DNA of 64,000 nt, from contig NZ_FMBC01000005.1 of assembly GCF_900094795.1 (NCBI RefSeq), positions 62,001 to 126,000 on the forward strand. Reading direction: 5' to 3'. The notes beneath the pieces are model-generated. The model did not search any database and was not told where the DNA came from. It saw only the letters and a list, made by a program, of their open reading frames with translations. Within the stretch, counting starts at the first letter, position 1. Each line of letters starts with the position of its first letter. This document shows, one piece after another, positions 38,414 through 47,844 of the stretch. The stretch is from Kosakonia oryziphila (GTDB lineage: Bacteria > Pseudomonadota > Gammaproteobacteria > Enterobacterales > Enterobacteriaceae). A program made the translations under genes and the position numbers.

Positions 38414-39331
38414 TTATTTCACCAGCCCTTTTTCTTTCAGGTAATCGGCTGCCACTTTTTTCGCATCCAGCCCTTCAACGGCAATGCTGGCGTTCAGTTT
38501 TTGCAGCGTTTTTTCATCCAGGCTGGTGAAGACCGGTTTCAGCCACGTATCCAGTTGTGGATACGCTTTTAACACCGCTTCACGCACCACCGGCGTGGGC
38601 GCATAGATCGGTTGCACACCTTTCGGATCGCTCAGCGTTTGCAGCCCAAGCGCCGCCACCGGGCCATCCGTGCCGTAGGCCATCGCAGCATTTACGCCAG
38701 AGGTTTGTTGCGCGGCAGCTTTAATGGTCACTGCCGTATCGCCGCCAGCCAGTGACAGCAGTTGATCCTGTTTCAGTGTAAAGCCGTACGCTTTCTCAAA
38801 AGCCGGTAACGCATCGGTGCGTTCGATAAACTCCGCCGATGCCGCCAGTTTGAATTCGCCGCCCTCTTTCAAGTAACGGCTCAGATCGGCTAAAGATGTG
38901 AGCTTATTTTTCTGTGCCAGATCCTGGCGCACGGCAATAGTCCATGTGTTATTCGCCGGAGCGGGCGTCAGCCAGACCAGCTTATTCTGTTCGGCATCGA
39001 GTTTTTTCACTTTCTCATACCCCTGCTGCGCGTTTTTCCATGCAGGGTCGTTTTCATCTTTAAAGAAAAATGCGCCGTTGCCGGTGTATTCGGGGTAAAT
39101 ATCCAGCTCGCCAGAGGTAATCGCCCCGCGCACCACCGGCGTGGTGCCAAGCTGCACTTTATTGACTGTTTTTACGCCATGATTTTCCAGTACCTGCAAG
39201 ATGATATTGCCCAGCAGCGCACCTTCGGTATCTATTTTAGATCCCACTTTCACCGGTTCCGCTGCCTGCAACGGCAGGCTCGTGGCAGCCACCAGCAGCA
39301 GTGAGCACGCAATCTTATGGGTGATTGTCAT
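38414..39331 (-). CDS. osmF: OsmF (YehZ), periplasmic glycine-betaine-binding protein
   Basis: A 305-residue precursor with a signal peptide ([20 protein letters not shown], cleavage after LQA) and an OpuAC-type binding domain: [20 protein letters not shown] and [14 protein letters not shown] near 115. It is the first gene of the yehZYXW unit, so the operon promoter is in 39332-39480. In E. coli the operon is induced by high osmolarity and RpoS. Confidence 0.95.
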   Translation of the reverse strand: MTITHKIACSLLLVAATSLPLQAAEPVKVGSKIDTEGALLGNIILQVLENHGVKTVNKVQLGTTPVVRGAITSGELDIYPEYTGNGAFFFKDENDPAWKNAQQGYEKVKKLDAEQNKLVWLTPAPANNTWTIAVRQDLAQKNKLTSLADLSRYLKEGGEFKLAASAEFIERTDALPAFEKAYGFTLKQDQLLSLAGGDTAVTIKAAAQQTSGVNAAMAYGTDGPVAALGLQTLSDPKGVQPIYAPTPVVREAVLKAYPQLDTWLKPVFTSLDEKTLQKLNASIAVEGLDAKKVAADYLKEKGLVK

Positions 39332-39480
39332 TCTATTTCCCTCATTTTTTGCCGCCTTTTTCAGCAGGTTGAGAAAAAAGCGTAGCCGAAAAATAGCGGC
39401 TTTGTCGCGTGAAAGCCCTAAACGATAAACGAATAAGGTATAGCGGAAAAAATCAGGCCGGTTACCCGGCCTGGGAGAGA

Positions 39481-41778
39481 TCAGCGCAGTTCAAACTCGC
39501 CCTGATTGACGCGAGCAGAATCAACACCGATAAAGACGTTGAATTTGCCTGGCTCCGCAGCATATTTCATCTGCTGGTTCCAGAACTTCAGCGCATTCAC
39601 ATCGATCGGGAAGCTAACGGTTTTGGTTTCGCCGGGTTGCAGGTTCACCTTGTCAAAGCCACGCAGTTGTTTCACCGGACGGCTCATCGACGCAGTGACA
39701 TCCTGCAAATACATCTGGATCACTGTTTCACCCGCGCGCTTACCGGTGTTGGTCACCTCCACGCTGGCGGTCAGTTTGCCGGTGCTGGTCATCGACGGCG
39801 CGGACATTTTCACGTCAGAGACTTTGAAAGTGGTGTAGCTAAGACCGTAACCGAACGGATAGAGCGGACCGTTCGCTTCATCAAAGTAACGGGAAGTGTA
39901 TTTATTCGGCTTATCGGCATTGTACGGACGGCCGGTATTCAGGTGGCTGTAGTAAACCGGGATCTGTCCCACCGAGCGCGGGAAAGACATCGGCAGCTTA
40001 CCGGACGGGTTGTAATCACCAAACAGAATATCGGCGATGGCATTACCGCCCTCCGTCCCGGCGAACCAAGTTTCGAGGATCGCATCAGCCTGCTGATCCT
40101 CTTTCACCAGCGCCAGCGGACGACCATTCATCAGCACCAGTACCAGCGGTTTACCGGTCGCTTTCAGCGCGGCAATCAGATCGCGCTGGCTTTGTGGAAT
40201 GGTTATATCGGTACGGCTGGAAGCTTCGTGCGCCATCCCCTGCGCTTCACCCACCACCGCAACCACTACGTCGGATTTCTTCGCCGCCGCCACCGCTTCA
40301 TCAATCATCTCTTTCGGCGAACGAGGATCCACCACTACCGCCGGTTCATACAGATTGAGGAAGTTAACGATGTCTTTGTCGTTAGTGATGTTCGCCCCTT
40401 TGGCGTACAGCACCTCGCCTTTATCGGCCAGCGCATTGCGAATGCCGGTCAGCACGGTAACGGACTGATCGGCCACACCCGCCGCAGACCAGCTTCCCAT
40501 CGAGTCGCGTTTACTGTCGGCCAGCGGCCCAACTACCGCCACGGTGTCGGTTTTTTTCAGTGGCAGTGTCTCAAGGCGGTTTTTCAGCAGCACCATACTT
40601 TCGCGCGCCACTTCACGCGCTTCTTTGCGATGCAGACGGCTTTCCGCATTGGTATCTTTCGGGTCGCTCTCTTTCGGGCCGAGATGGCTGTAAGGATCGT
40701 TAAATAAGCCCATGTCGTACTTCACGTTCAGCACATGGCGCGTGGCATCGTCCAGCTCCGCCATCGTCACCTTGCCGGATTTCAGCAGCCCCGGCAGATA
40801 CTTGCTGTAGTACTCGTCGCTCATGCTCATGTTGATGCCGGACTTCAGCGCCACACGCACCGCATCTTCCGGATCGGCGGCCGTGCCATGTTTGATAAGC
40901 TCTTTGATCGCACCGTGATCGGAAATGGTGATACCTTTGAAGTGCCACTGATCACGCAGCAGATCTTTTAACAGCCAGGAATCCGACGAAGCGGGCGTAC
41001 CGTTTAGCGAGTTAAGCGCCACCATCACGCCGCCGCTACCGGCATCAAGCGCTGCTTTGTACGGCGGCATATAGTCGTTAAACAGACGCTGCGGGCTCAT
41101 ATCGACGGTGTTGTACTCTTTACCGCCTTCCACCGCGCCATAAGCGGCAAAGTGTTTAACGCTGGTCATCACAGAGTAGCGATCCGCCGGGCTTTTGCCC
41201 TGCATCGCTTCTACCATCGTGCGCCCCATTTCAGAGGTCAGGAAGGTGTCTTCGCCAAACCCCTCCGACACGCGGCCCCAGCGTGGATCGCGGGAAACGT
41301 CCACCATCGGCGCCCAGGTCATATTCAGGCCATCATCGGCAGCTTCCCAGGCAGAAATGCGCCCCACCGTGCGCACCGCATCAAGGTTAAAACTGGAGGC
41401 CAGGCCAAGGCTAATCGGGAAGACGGTACGCTGGCCGTGAATCACATCGTAGGCGAAAAAGAGAGGAATTTTCAGGCGGCTAAGCTGCATCGCCTGATCC
41501 TGCATCTCGCGGATATCCGGACGGGTGACGGTGTTAAAAATCGCCCCCACCTGGCTCTTTTTGATCATCTCGCGGATAGCTTCCTTCGGGTTATCCGGGC
41601 CAACACTGATAAGACGTAACTGGCCAATTTTTTCATCAACCGTCATCTTTTTGAGCAACTCAGTGACAAATGCATCCCTTGCTTCCGGCGTCAGCGGATG
41701 GTTGCCAATCAACTCCTCAGCCAGCGCGGGTTGCAGCGCGAGGCTCATCGCGACACCTACAGAACATAGCCATTTCAT
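39481..41778 (-). CDS. bglX: BglX periplasmic beta-glucosidase (GH3)
   Basis: The 765-residue GH3 enzyme equals E. coli BglX in length. A signal peptide (MKWLCSVGVAMSLALQPALA) is followed by the TIM-barrel with the nucleophile Asp in GITISDHGAIKEL, an alpha/beta sandwich domain and a C-terminal fibronectin-III-like domain (about 665-765). It hydrolyses beta-glucosides in the periplasm. I chose the ATG at 41778; the open frame adds 23 residues upstream that would bury the signal peptide. It is divergent from dld. Confidence 0.96.
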   Translation of the reverse strand: MKWLCSVGVAMSLALQPALAEELIGNHPLTPEARDAFVTELLKKMTVDEKIGQLRLISVGPDNPKEAIREMIKKSQVGAIFNTVTRPDIREMQDQAMQLSRLKIPLFFAYDVIHGQRTVFPISLGLASSFNLDAVRTVGRISAWEAADDGLNMTWAPMVDVSRDPRWGRVSEGFGEDTFLTSEMGRTMVEAMQGKSPADRYSVMTSVKHFAAYGAVEGGKEYNTVDMSPQRLFNDYMPPYKAALDAGSGGVMVALNSLNGTPASSDSWLLKDLLRDQWHFKGITISDHGAIKELIKHGTAADPEDAVRVALKSGINMSMSDEYYSKYLPGLLKSGKVTMAELDDATRHVLNVKYDMGLFNDPYSHLGPKESDPKDTNAESRLHRKEAREVARESMVLLKNRLETLPLKKTDTVAVVGPLADSKRDSMGSWSAAGVADQSVTVLTGIRNALADKGEVLYAKGANITNDKDIVNFLNLYEPAVVVDPRSPKEMIDEAVAAAKKSDVVVAVVGEAQGMAHEASSRTDITIPQSQRDLIAALKATGKPLVLVLMNGRPLALVKEDQQADAILETWFAGTEGGNAIADILFGDYNPSGKLPMSFPRSVGQIPVYYSHLNTGRPYNADKPNKYTSRYFDEANGPLYPFGYGLSYTTFKVSDVKMSAPSMTSTGKLTASVEVTNTGKRAGETVIQMYLQDVTASMSRPVKQLRGFDKVNLQPGETKTVSFPIDVNALKFWNQQMKYAAEPGKFNVFIGVDSARVNQGEFELR

Positions 41779-41965
41779 GTCGTATTTACTCTCTTGTATT
41801 TCACCCATAACCACGGAACGAACCGCGAAAAAAACGCAGTGTGCCATAATCCTGGCATGTCTTGCAGAGTTGAACTCTGATTTTTCTGCGAATTCGCTCC
41901 CTCGTCAGGTTTAGCGGGACTACTATTACAGGCACAAAAATGCTGACTCACCACAGGAGTGGAAT

Positions 41966-43714
41966 ATGTCATTCGCAACGTCAAACGAGAACCACACATT
42001 TTTACACGAGCTGAAACGACTGGTCGGCGCGTCTCACCTGCTGACCGATCCCGCCAAAACCGCCCGCTACCGTAAAGGCTTTCGCTCCGGCCACGGCGAT
42101 GCGCTGGCGGTTGTGTTTCCCGGAACCTTAGTGGAGCTGTGGCGCGTGCTACTTGCTTGCGTCAGCGCTGATAAAATCATCCTGATGCAGGCGGCAAATA
42201 CGGGCCTGACCGAAGGCTCAACGCCCAGCGGCAATGATTATGACCGCGATATTGTGATTATCAGCACCCTGAGGCTCGACAAGTTGCATCTGCTGGATAA
42301 CGGTGAGCAGGTGCTGGCGTATCCTGGTACCACGCTCTACTCGCTGGAAAAGGCGCTTAAACCGCTGGGCCGCGAGCCGCACTCGGTGATTGGCTCCTCC
42401 TGCATTGGCGCCTCGGTGATTGGCGGGATCTGCAATAACTCCGGTGGTTCACTGGTGCAACGTGGCCCGGCCTATACAGAGATGTCGCTGTTCGCCCGTA
42501 TCGATGAGCAGGGCAAATTGCAGTTGGTTAACCATCTGGGCATTGATTTGGGGGAAACACCGGAGCAGATCCTCAACGCGTTAGATGACGAAAACATCAA
42601 AGCGGATAACGTGCGACACGATCAGCGTCACGGCCATGATAATGATTACATTACCCGCGTGCGCGATGTCGAAGCCGATACCCCGGCGCGCTACAATGCC
42701 GATCCAGATCGGCTATTTGAATCCTCCGGCTGTGCGGGCAAACTCGCGGTTTTTGCTGTGCGTCTGGATACTTTCCCGGCGGAAAAACAGCAGCAGGTGT
42801 TCTATATCGGCACCAATCAGACCGCCGTATTAACGGAGATCCGCCGCCACATTCTGGCGAATTTCGCCCACCTGCCAGTAGCGGGCGAATATATGCACCG
42901 CGATATTTACGACATTGCCGAACGCTACGGGAAAGACACGTTCCTGATGATCGATAAGCTCGGCACTGACAAAATGCCGCTGTTCTTTACCCTGAAGGGA
43001 CGCACAGAAGCGCTGCTGGATAAAGCGCCGCTGTTCAAGCCACACTTTATTGACCGTTCACTGCAAAAAATCAGCGCCATTTTTCCGTCGCACCTGCCAC
43101 CGCGAATGAAAACATGGCGCGATAAGTATGAGCATCATCTGTTGTTGAAGATGTCCGGCGACGGCATTGCGGAAGCGCAAAACTGGCTGACGAACTATTT
43201 TGCCAGTGCTGAAGGCGGCTTTTTCGTCTGTACGCCGGAGGAAGGGAGCAAAGCCTTTTTACACCGCTTTGCCGCCGCCGGTGCGGCGATCCGCTATCAG
43301 GCGGTACATGCCGACGAAGTAGAAGATATTCTGGCTCTCGATATCGCTCTCAGGCGCAACGATAGCGAGTGGTTTGAACATCTGCCGCCGGAAATCGACA
43401 ACCAACTGGTGCACAAACTCTACTATGGCCATTTTATGTGCCATGTTTTCCACCAGGATTACATCGTCAAAAAAGGCGTCGACGCCCATGCACTGAAAGA
43501 GCAAATGCTTGAACTGCTGCGCCAGCGTGGCGCGCAATACCCTGCGGAACATAACGTGGGCCACCTGTATGAAGCCGCAGAAACGCTAAAACAGTTTTAT
43601 CGGGAAAATGATCCGACAAACAGCATGAATCCCGGTATCGGAAAAACCACCAAGCGTAAATTCTGGCAAGAAGAGTCAACAGCAGATAATCACGCTAAAG
43701 CGGCGATAAAATAG
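41966..43714 (+). CDS. dld: Dld, quinone-dependent D-lactate dehydrogenase
   Basis: A 582-residue peripheral membrane flavoenzyme oxidising D-lactate to pyruvate and feeding electrons to quinones. The FAD-binding type 4 domain is visible (ILMQAANTGLTEGSTPSG, then VIGSSCIGASVIGGICNNSG), with the membrane-binding and cap domains after it. It is 11 residues longer than E. coli Dld (571), mostly at the C-terminus (KFWQEESTADNHAKAAIK). CAGGAGTGGAAT precedes the ATG. Confidence 0.96.
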   Translation: MSFATSNENHTFLHELKRLVGASHLLTDPAKTARYRKGFRSGHGDALAVVFPGTLVELWRVLLACVSADKIILMQAANTGLTEGSTPSGNDYDRDIVIISTLRLDKLHLLDNGEQVLAYPGTTLYSLEKALKPLGREPHSVIGSSCIGASVIGGICNNSGGSLVQRGPAYTEMSLFARIDEQGKLQLVNHLGIDLGETPEQILNALDDENIKADNVRHDQRHGHDNDYITRVRDVEADTPARYNADPDRLFESSGCAGKLAVFAVRLDTFPAEKQQQVFYIGTNQTAVLTEIRRHILANFAHLPVAGEYMHRDIYDIAERYGKDTFLMIDKLGTDKMPLFFTLKGRTEALLDKAPLFKPHFIDRSLQKISAIFPSHLPPRMKTWRDKYEHHLLLKMSGDGIAEAQNWLTNYFASAEGGFFVCTPEEGSKAFLHRFAAAGAAIRYQAVHADEVEDILALDIALRRNDSEWFEHLPPEIDNQLVHKLYYGHFMCHVFHQDYIVKKGVDAHALKEQMLELLRQRGAQYPAEHNVGHLYEAAETLKQFYRENDPTNSMNPGIGKTTKRKFWQEESTADNHAKAAIK

Positions 43715-43733
43715 CCATTAGACAGACTGTATT

Positions 43734-43810
43734 GTGTGCTCCTTTCGTAATAGAGTAACAAAAAACGCCAGAGAAACGTTTCTCTGGCTCCCCGTTTCGA
43801 AGGAGCACAC
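43734..43810 (+). promoter_or_regulatory. Nested inverted-repeat leader that can mask the pat-like gene's ribosome site
   Basis: GTGTGCTCCTTTCG (43734-43747) is complementary to CGAAGGAGCACAC (43798-43810) with a single bulged T. The second arm contains AAGGAG, the ribosome binding site of the next gene (ATG at 43817). Between them is a perfect 22-base palindrome, GCCAGAGAAACGTTTCTCTGGC (43767-43788). The fold would hide the ribosome site, and the inner hairpin could end dld transcription, though no good T run follows. Confidence 0.65.
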
Positions 43811-43816
43811 CTTTCC

Positions 43817-44371
43817 ATGTCTGCTGTCGATATTCTCTCCGGCCCTGCTGTCGTGGTGCGCGACGCCACACCTGACGATGTGCACGCCATTGCATCGCTG
43901 TATGCCTGGCATGTGCTACACGGTCGCGCCTCCTTCGAAGAAGTCCCCCCGACGATTGATGAAATGCGTGTCCGCATGAGCAAAATCGCCGGCGATGGCC
44001 TGCCGTGGATGGTGGCACTGTATCACGGCATTATCGTTGGCTACTGCTACGCCGGTTTCTATCGCCCGCGTCAGGCTTATCGCTATACGCTGGAAGAGTC
44101 GATTTACGTCGATGCCAGCATGACTGGTCGCGGGATCGGTTCAACGCTGATGAGTGCCCTGATTGCACGCTGTGAAGAGGGGCCGTGGCGGCAACTGATT
44201 GCGGTGGTTGGCGACGGCAATAATAATTCCGGCTCCCTGCGGCTGCATAAAAAGTACGGCTTTGAGATTGTCGGGCAACTGCGTAGCGTCGGCTACAAGA
44301 AAGGGGACTGGCGAGATACGCTGATTATGCAGCGTCCACTCAACGATGGTGACTGGACGCTGCCGGAGTAA
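43817..44371 (+). CDS. GNAT acetyltransferase, phosphinothricin/methionine-sulfone acetyltransferase-like
   Basis: The 184-residue enzyme resembles the Pat/MnaT group: VVVRDATPDDVHAIASLYAW at the N-terminus, ASFEEVPPT, YRYTLEESIYVDASMTGRGI with the acetyl-CoA loop GRGIGSTLM, and SLRLHKKYGFEIVGQLRSVG. Relatives acetylate phosphinothricin, methionine sulfone or sulfoximine; the natural substrate here is unknown. Its ribosome site AAGGAG is part of a long inverted repeat. The stop adjoins the end of the convergent pbpG gene with no gap. Confidence 0.87.
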   Translation: MSAVDILSGPAVVVRDATPDDVHAIASLYAWHVLHGRASFEEVPPTIDEMRVRMSKIAGDGLPWMVALYHGIIVGYCYAGFYRPRQAYRYTLEESIYVDASMTGRGIGSTLMSALIARCEEGPWRQLIAVVGDGNNNSGSLRLHKKYGFEIVGQLRSVGYKKGDWRDTLIMQRPLNDGDWTLPE

Positions 44372-45319
44372 TTAATCGTTCTGCGCGGTTTGCTCGCCCG
44401 CTGAACTGTTATTCTGCGTCATCTGCGCCGCTTTCTGGCGCTTATAACTCAGCGCCGACGCCGGAACCGGCTGTGCTTTCCCGGTTTCAATCCAGGTACG
44501 TAAACGGCTGGCATCGGCAAAGTGCGTAAATTTGCCGAATGCATCCATTACCACCAGCGCCACCGGCTTGTTATTAATCACCGTACGCATCACCAGACAG
44601 TGCCCTGCCGCATTGGTAAAGCCGGTTTTGGTTAACTGAATATTCCAGTTATCGCGGTAGACCAGATGGTTGGTATTGCGAAACGGCAGCGTATAGGCCG
44701 GATTGCTGAAAGTTGCCATCTCTTCGCGCGTGGTGCTCAGTTGCCCAATCAGCGGATACTGTTTGGTGGCAATCAGCAGTTTAGTCAGATCGCGTGCGGT
44801 AGAAACGTTGTGAATCGACAGCCCGGTCGGTTCAACATAATGCGTATTGGTCATGCCCAGCGCTTTGGCTTTGGCATTCATCGCGGCGATAAACGCGTTG
44901 TAACCGCCCGGATAGTGGTGCGCAAGGCTGGCGGCAGCGCGGTTTTCCGACGACATCAGCGCCAGCAGCAGCATATTTTTACGGCTGATCTCGCTGTTCA
45001 GACGTACGCGGGAGTATATCCCTTTCATTTCCGGCGTCTGGCTGATATCAACTTTGAGTTTCTCATCCAGCGGCAAATGAGCATCCAGCACCACCATCGC
45101 GGTCATCAACTTGGTAATGGAGGCGATAGGACGCACCAGATCCGGGTGACTGGAGTAGATCACCTGATTGGTTTGCAGATCGACAATCATCGCGCTACCT
45201 GAGGCGATTTCAGGTTGTGCGGCAGTGGTTGCAGCAGTAGTTTTCGCAACAGCAAACGGCGCCACGGGCGCAGCCAGCAATAAAGCCAGGCTTAATAAAG
45301 GGACTCGAAATTTCTGCAT
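44372..45319 (-). CDS. pbpG: PbpG, D-alanyl-D-alanine endopeptidase (PBP7)
   Basis: A 315-residue periplasmic penicillin-binding protein that cuts D-Ala-meso-DAP cross-links in peptidoglycan. A signal peptide covers about 1-25. The three active-site motifs are SITK (67-70), SEN (124-126) and KTG (231-233). The C-terminal tail is Gln/Ser rich. It is one of the low-molecular-mass PBPs and matches E. coli PbpG in layout. Confidence 0.96.
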   Translation of the reverse strand: MQKFRVPLLSLALLLAAPVAPFAVAKTTAATTAAQPEIASGSAMIVDLQTNQVIYSSHPDLVRPIASITKLMTAMVVLDAHLPLDEKLKVDISQTPEMKGIYSRVRLNSEISRKNMLLLALMSSENRAAASLAHHYPGGYNAFIAAMNAKAKALGMTNTHYVEPTGLSIHNVSTARDLTKLLIATKQYPLIGQLSTTREEMATFSNPAYTLPFRNTNHLVYRDNWNIQLTKTGFTNAAGHCLVMRTVINNKPVALVVMDAFGKFTHFADASRLRTWIETGKAQPVPASALSYKRQKAAQMTQNNSSAGEQTAQND

Positions 45320-45453
45320 GGTGAGACTTCTGAAAATTATTCACGCACGTTATTACGCACACCGCTTTCATTAATCAGGAAAATAATGAGGCTAGCCTGC
45401 GCATAATAGCCGCCATACAGGGTTGTCGCCACAGAAGAATCATTGCTGAAGAT

Positions 45454-45483
45454 TGCATTGCTGGCATTTGCGCCAGCAATGCA
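45454..45483. terminator. 12-bp perfect hairpin downstream of yohC
   Basis: TGCATTGCTGGC (45454-45465) and GCCAGCAATGCA (45472-45483) form a perfect stem with a 6-base loop, 5 bases past the yohC stop. On the plus strand TTTTAT follows; on the minus strand only ATCTTC. It probably ends the yohC transcript. Confidence 0.6.
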
Positions 45484-45488
45484 TTTTA

Positions 45489-46076
45489 TCAAAACAGGCG
45501 GTAGCCGTAGCCCCAGAGGATAACCGTCAGTGCCAGCAGCACTTCCAGCACCAGCACACCAATCGCCAGCGTGGAACTGGAGAAGCTCAGCCCCTCTTCT
45601 TTATTGATATTGAGGAAGGTCGGAATACCAACATAGAGCAGGTAACCGGTATAGAACAGTGCGGCGGTACCCACCAACGCGCATAGCCATACCAGCGGAT
45701 AGAGCGCCACAATACCGCTCAGGAACAGCGGTGTTGCGACATAACCGGCAAACACCATACAGCGCGCAAGCCCGGGGCGCTGCGGGTAGCCTCGTGCCAT
45801 CCACCAGATGACGCGGCCCATCACGGCCACTCCCGCCAGCATCAGCGCATAAAACAGTACCGCCATGTAGAAGCCAGTAAACAGCGACAGCCTGACAACA
45901 TTCTCCTCACCGAAGTTCCAGCCGATTTGTGTGGTACCAATAAACGCACAAATAACCGGTACTGCCGCCATAAACAGCACATGGTGAGTGTAGTGATGCG
46001 AAACCGTCTCGTCTTCGCTTTTGATCACCTTCATTTCACGATCGGGATGGGAAAACAGTCCCCAGACATGGTTCAT
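45489..46076 (-). CDS. yohC: YohC, inner-membrane Yip1-family protein
   Basis: The 195-residue protein has about five hydrophobic helices and the Yip1 domain seen in E. coli YohC, including HYTHHVLFMAAVPVICAFIG and YVATPLFLSGIVALYPLVWL. Function is unknown. The start MNHVWGLFSHPDREM at 46076 gives the E. coli length; an ATG 33 bases upstream is less likely. Confidence 0.92.
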   Translation of the reverse strand: MNHVWGLFSHPDREMKVIKSEDETVSHHYTHHVLFMAAVPVICAFIGTTQIGWNFGEENVVRLSLFTGFYMAVLFYALMLAGVAVMGRVIWWMARGYPQRPGLARCMVFAGYVATPLFLSGIVALYPLVWLCALVGTAALFYTGYLLYVGIPTFLNINKEEGLSFSSSTLAIGVLVLEVLLALTVILWGYGYRLF

Positions 46077-46244
46077 AACGCCCCCTTCTGACAGCCCGAA
46101 CAACGACACTGCAAGTATAATTCACTATTGTGATTATTTTTTGTACAGAAGTAAAAATAGCGCTGTAGCACAAAATATCCTTCCGGCAAGAACCTTCAGT
46201 CGGGTGTATGCTTATAAGCGTTTTACCGGGAGGGCTTCTTTTTA

Positions 46245-46829
46245 ATGGATATCAATGAACTGATTAGCCAGTATGGCTATGCCGCGCTGGTTATTGGCAG
46301 TATTGCTGAAGGTGAGACCATTACGCTGCTTGGCGGAGTTGCAGCGCATCAGGGATTATTACACTTCCCGCTGGTGGTTATCTCTGTGGCGCTGGGCGGC
46401 ATGTTTGGCGACCAACTGCTCTATCTGCTCGGCCGCCGTTACGGCATGAAAATACTGCGCCGCTTCTCACGCCATCGCGACAAAATCCATCAGGCGCAAA
46501 CGCTGATTCGCCGCCATCCTTACCTGTTTGTGATTGGTTCGCGCTTTATGTATGGCTTTCGCATCGTGGGCCCATTGCTGATTGGCACCAGCCATCTGCG
46601 TCCGAAAATTTTTCTGCCGCTGAATATTCTTGGCGCGATCGTCTGGGCGTTACTGTTCACCACGCTGGGCTACGTTGGCGGGGAAGTGATTGGCCCGTGG
46701 CTGCATCAGTTCGATCAGCATGTAAAACGCTGGATTTGGCTGGTTATCGCTATTGCGCTGGTGGTTTGTCTGCGCTGGTGGTTCCGGCACCGCCGTAAGA
46801 AGCGCCAGAACAGCACAAAGCAGGATTAA
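46245..46829 (+). CDS. yohD: YohD, DedA family membrane protein
   Basis: A 194-residue DedA-family protein with the conserved N-terminal helix, the GGMFGDQLLYLLGRRYGMK segment and GSRFMYGFRIVGPLLIGTSH, followed by two C-terminal helices and a basic tail. DedA proteins are linked to undecaprenyl-phosphate or lipid flipping and membrane potential; the role of YohD itself is not known. Its stop overlaps the convergent yohF stop by 4 bases. Confidence 0.93.
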   Translation: MDINELISQYGYAALVIGSIAEGETITLLGGVAAHQGLLHFPLVVISVALGGMFGDQLLYLLGRRYGMKILRRFSRHRDKIHQAQTLIRRHPYLFVIGSRFMYGFRIVGPLLIGTSHLRPKIFLPLNILGAIVWALLFTTLGYVGGEVIGPWLHQFDQHVKRWIWLVIAIALVVCLRWWFRHRRKKRQNSTKQD

Positions 46830-47596
46830 GCTTTAGGTTTGAACTGCGGGTTAGCAAGCATAAATCCGCCGTCGATAATAAACGACTGCCCGGTGGTATA
46901 ACTGGCGTGCTCTGAACAGAGCCAGGCCACCATGCTGGCTATCTCTTTGGTGGTGCCGGGCCGGGCCAGCGGAATATTTGGCATCGAACCGGGTTTCGCA
47001 TCATCATCGCGCATGTTATTCATCGGCGTGGCTATCGCGCCGGGCGCAACCGCATTGACGAGAATGTTGTGATCAACCAGCTCCAGCGCCATCGACTGAG
47101 TTAATCCGCCCAGCGCATGTTTCGCAGCGGTATAGGCACTTGCCTCCGGCAGCGGCGTATATTCATGCACCGAGGTGATGTTAATGATGCGTCCGCCCTG
47201 CCCCTGCGCTACCATTTGCCGCGCCGCAATTTGCGAGCAGAGAAACGCGCCGTCAACATCGACGGTAAAAATGCTGCGCCAGTCTTCGAACGTCACCTCC
47301 AGGAAAGGCGCTTTGCTCATCGCGCCAGCATTATTGACCAGTACATCGATGCGTCCGAAACGGGAAATCAGCGTTTGTATCGCCTGCACGCCTTCCGGCA
47401 ACTGGCTAAGATCGAGCTGGATGGTTTCGGCCCTTCGCCCGAAAGCTTGCACCTGCCGTGCCGTATCTTGTGCGCCCTTTTCATCTGAATGCCAGGTAAT
47501 ACCAATATCAAAACCCTGCTCTGCCAGCATCAGCGCGCATTGCTTGCCGATACCGGAATCTGCGGCAGTGACCACTGCAACATGGGTAACAGACAT
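46826..47596 (-). CDS. yohF: YohF, SDR family oxidoreductase
   Basis: A 256-residue short-chain dehydrogenase/reductase with the nucleotide motif VVTAADSGIGKQ (the usual TGxxxGIG with Ala-Ala-Asp), NNAG near 90, catalytic Ser in INITSVHEYTP and YTAAK near 155. It corresponds to E. coli YohF (253 residues), an NAD(P)-dependent reductase of unknown natural substrate (listed as acetoin reductase-like). It is convergent with yohD and divergent from yohP. Confidence 0.93.
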   Translation of the reverse strand: MSVTHVAVVTAADSGIGKQCALMLAEQGFDIGITWHSDEKGAQDTARQVQAFGRRAETIQLDLSQLPEGVQAIQTLISRFGRIDVLVNNAGAMSKAPFLEVTFEDWRSIFTVDVDGAFLCSQIAARQMVAQGQGGRIINITSVHEYTPLPEASAYTAAKHALGGLTQSMALELVDHNILVNAVAPGAIATPMNNMRDDDAKPGSMPNIPLARPGTTKEIASMVAWLCSEHASYTTGQSFIIDGGFMLANPQFKPKA

Positions 47597-47699
47597 TGTT
47601 CGCCCTCCGGTGATTGCAAACCATTAAGTATAGAAAAAAGGCAAAAATGCAGCAGATTATCTACGCTTTGTACTTCCACATGTATGGAGGGCGTTAAAA

Positions 47700-47786
47700 A
47701 TGTTGAAAATTTTACTTTGGGTGATCCTGATTATCTTTCTGATTGGTCTGCTGGTGGTGACAGGTGTGTTTAAGATGATTTTTTAA
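47700..47786 (+). CDS. yohP: YohP small membrane protein
   Basis: A 28-residue single-helix protein, MLKILLWVILIIFLIGLLVV followed by TGVFKMIF, which matches E. coli YohP (27 residues). E. coli YohP is inserted after translation with SRP and YidC or SecYEG help and its mRNA goes to the membrane. GGAGG is 9 bases before the ATG. Confidence 0.9.
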   Translation: MLKILLWVILIIFLIGLLVVTGVFKMIF

Positions 47787-47802
47787 TGCTGAGCGGGTGG
47801 CG

Positions 47803-47831
47803 GCTGCACTTCAGCCAACCTGAAGTGCAGC
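47803..47831. terminator. 12-bp perfect hairpin between yohP and the MBL-fold gene
   Basis: GCTGCACTTCAG (47803-47814) and CTGAAGTGCAGC (47820-47831) form a perfect stem with a 5-base loop. It lies between converging genes and can act in both directions, although no T run follows. Confidence 0.6.
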
Positions 47832-47844
47832 GCTATCCGTCAGA

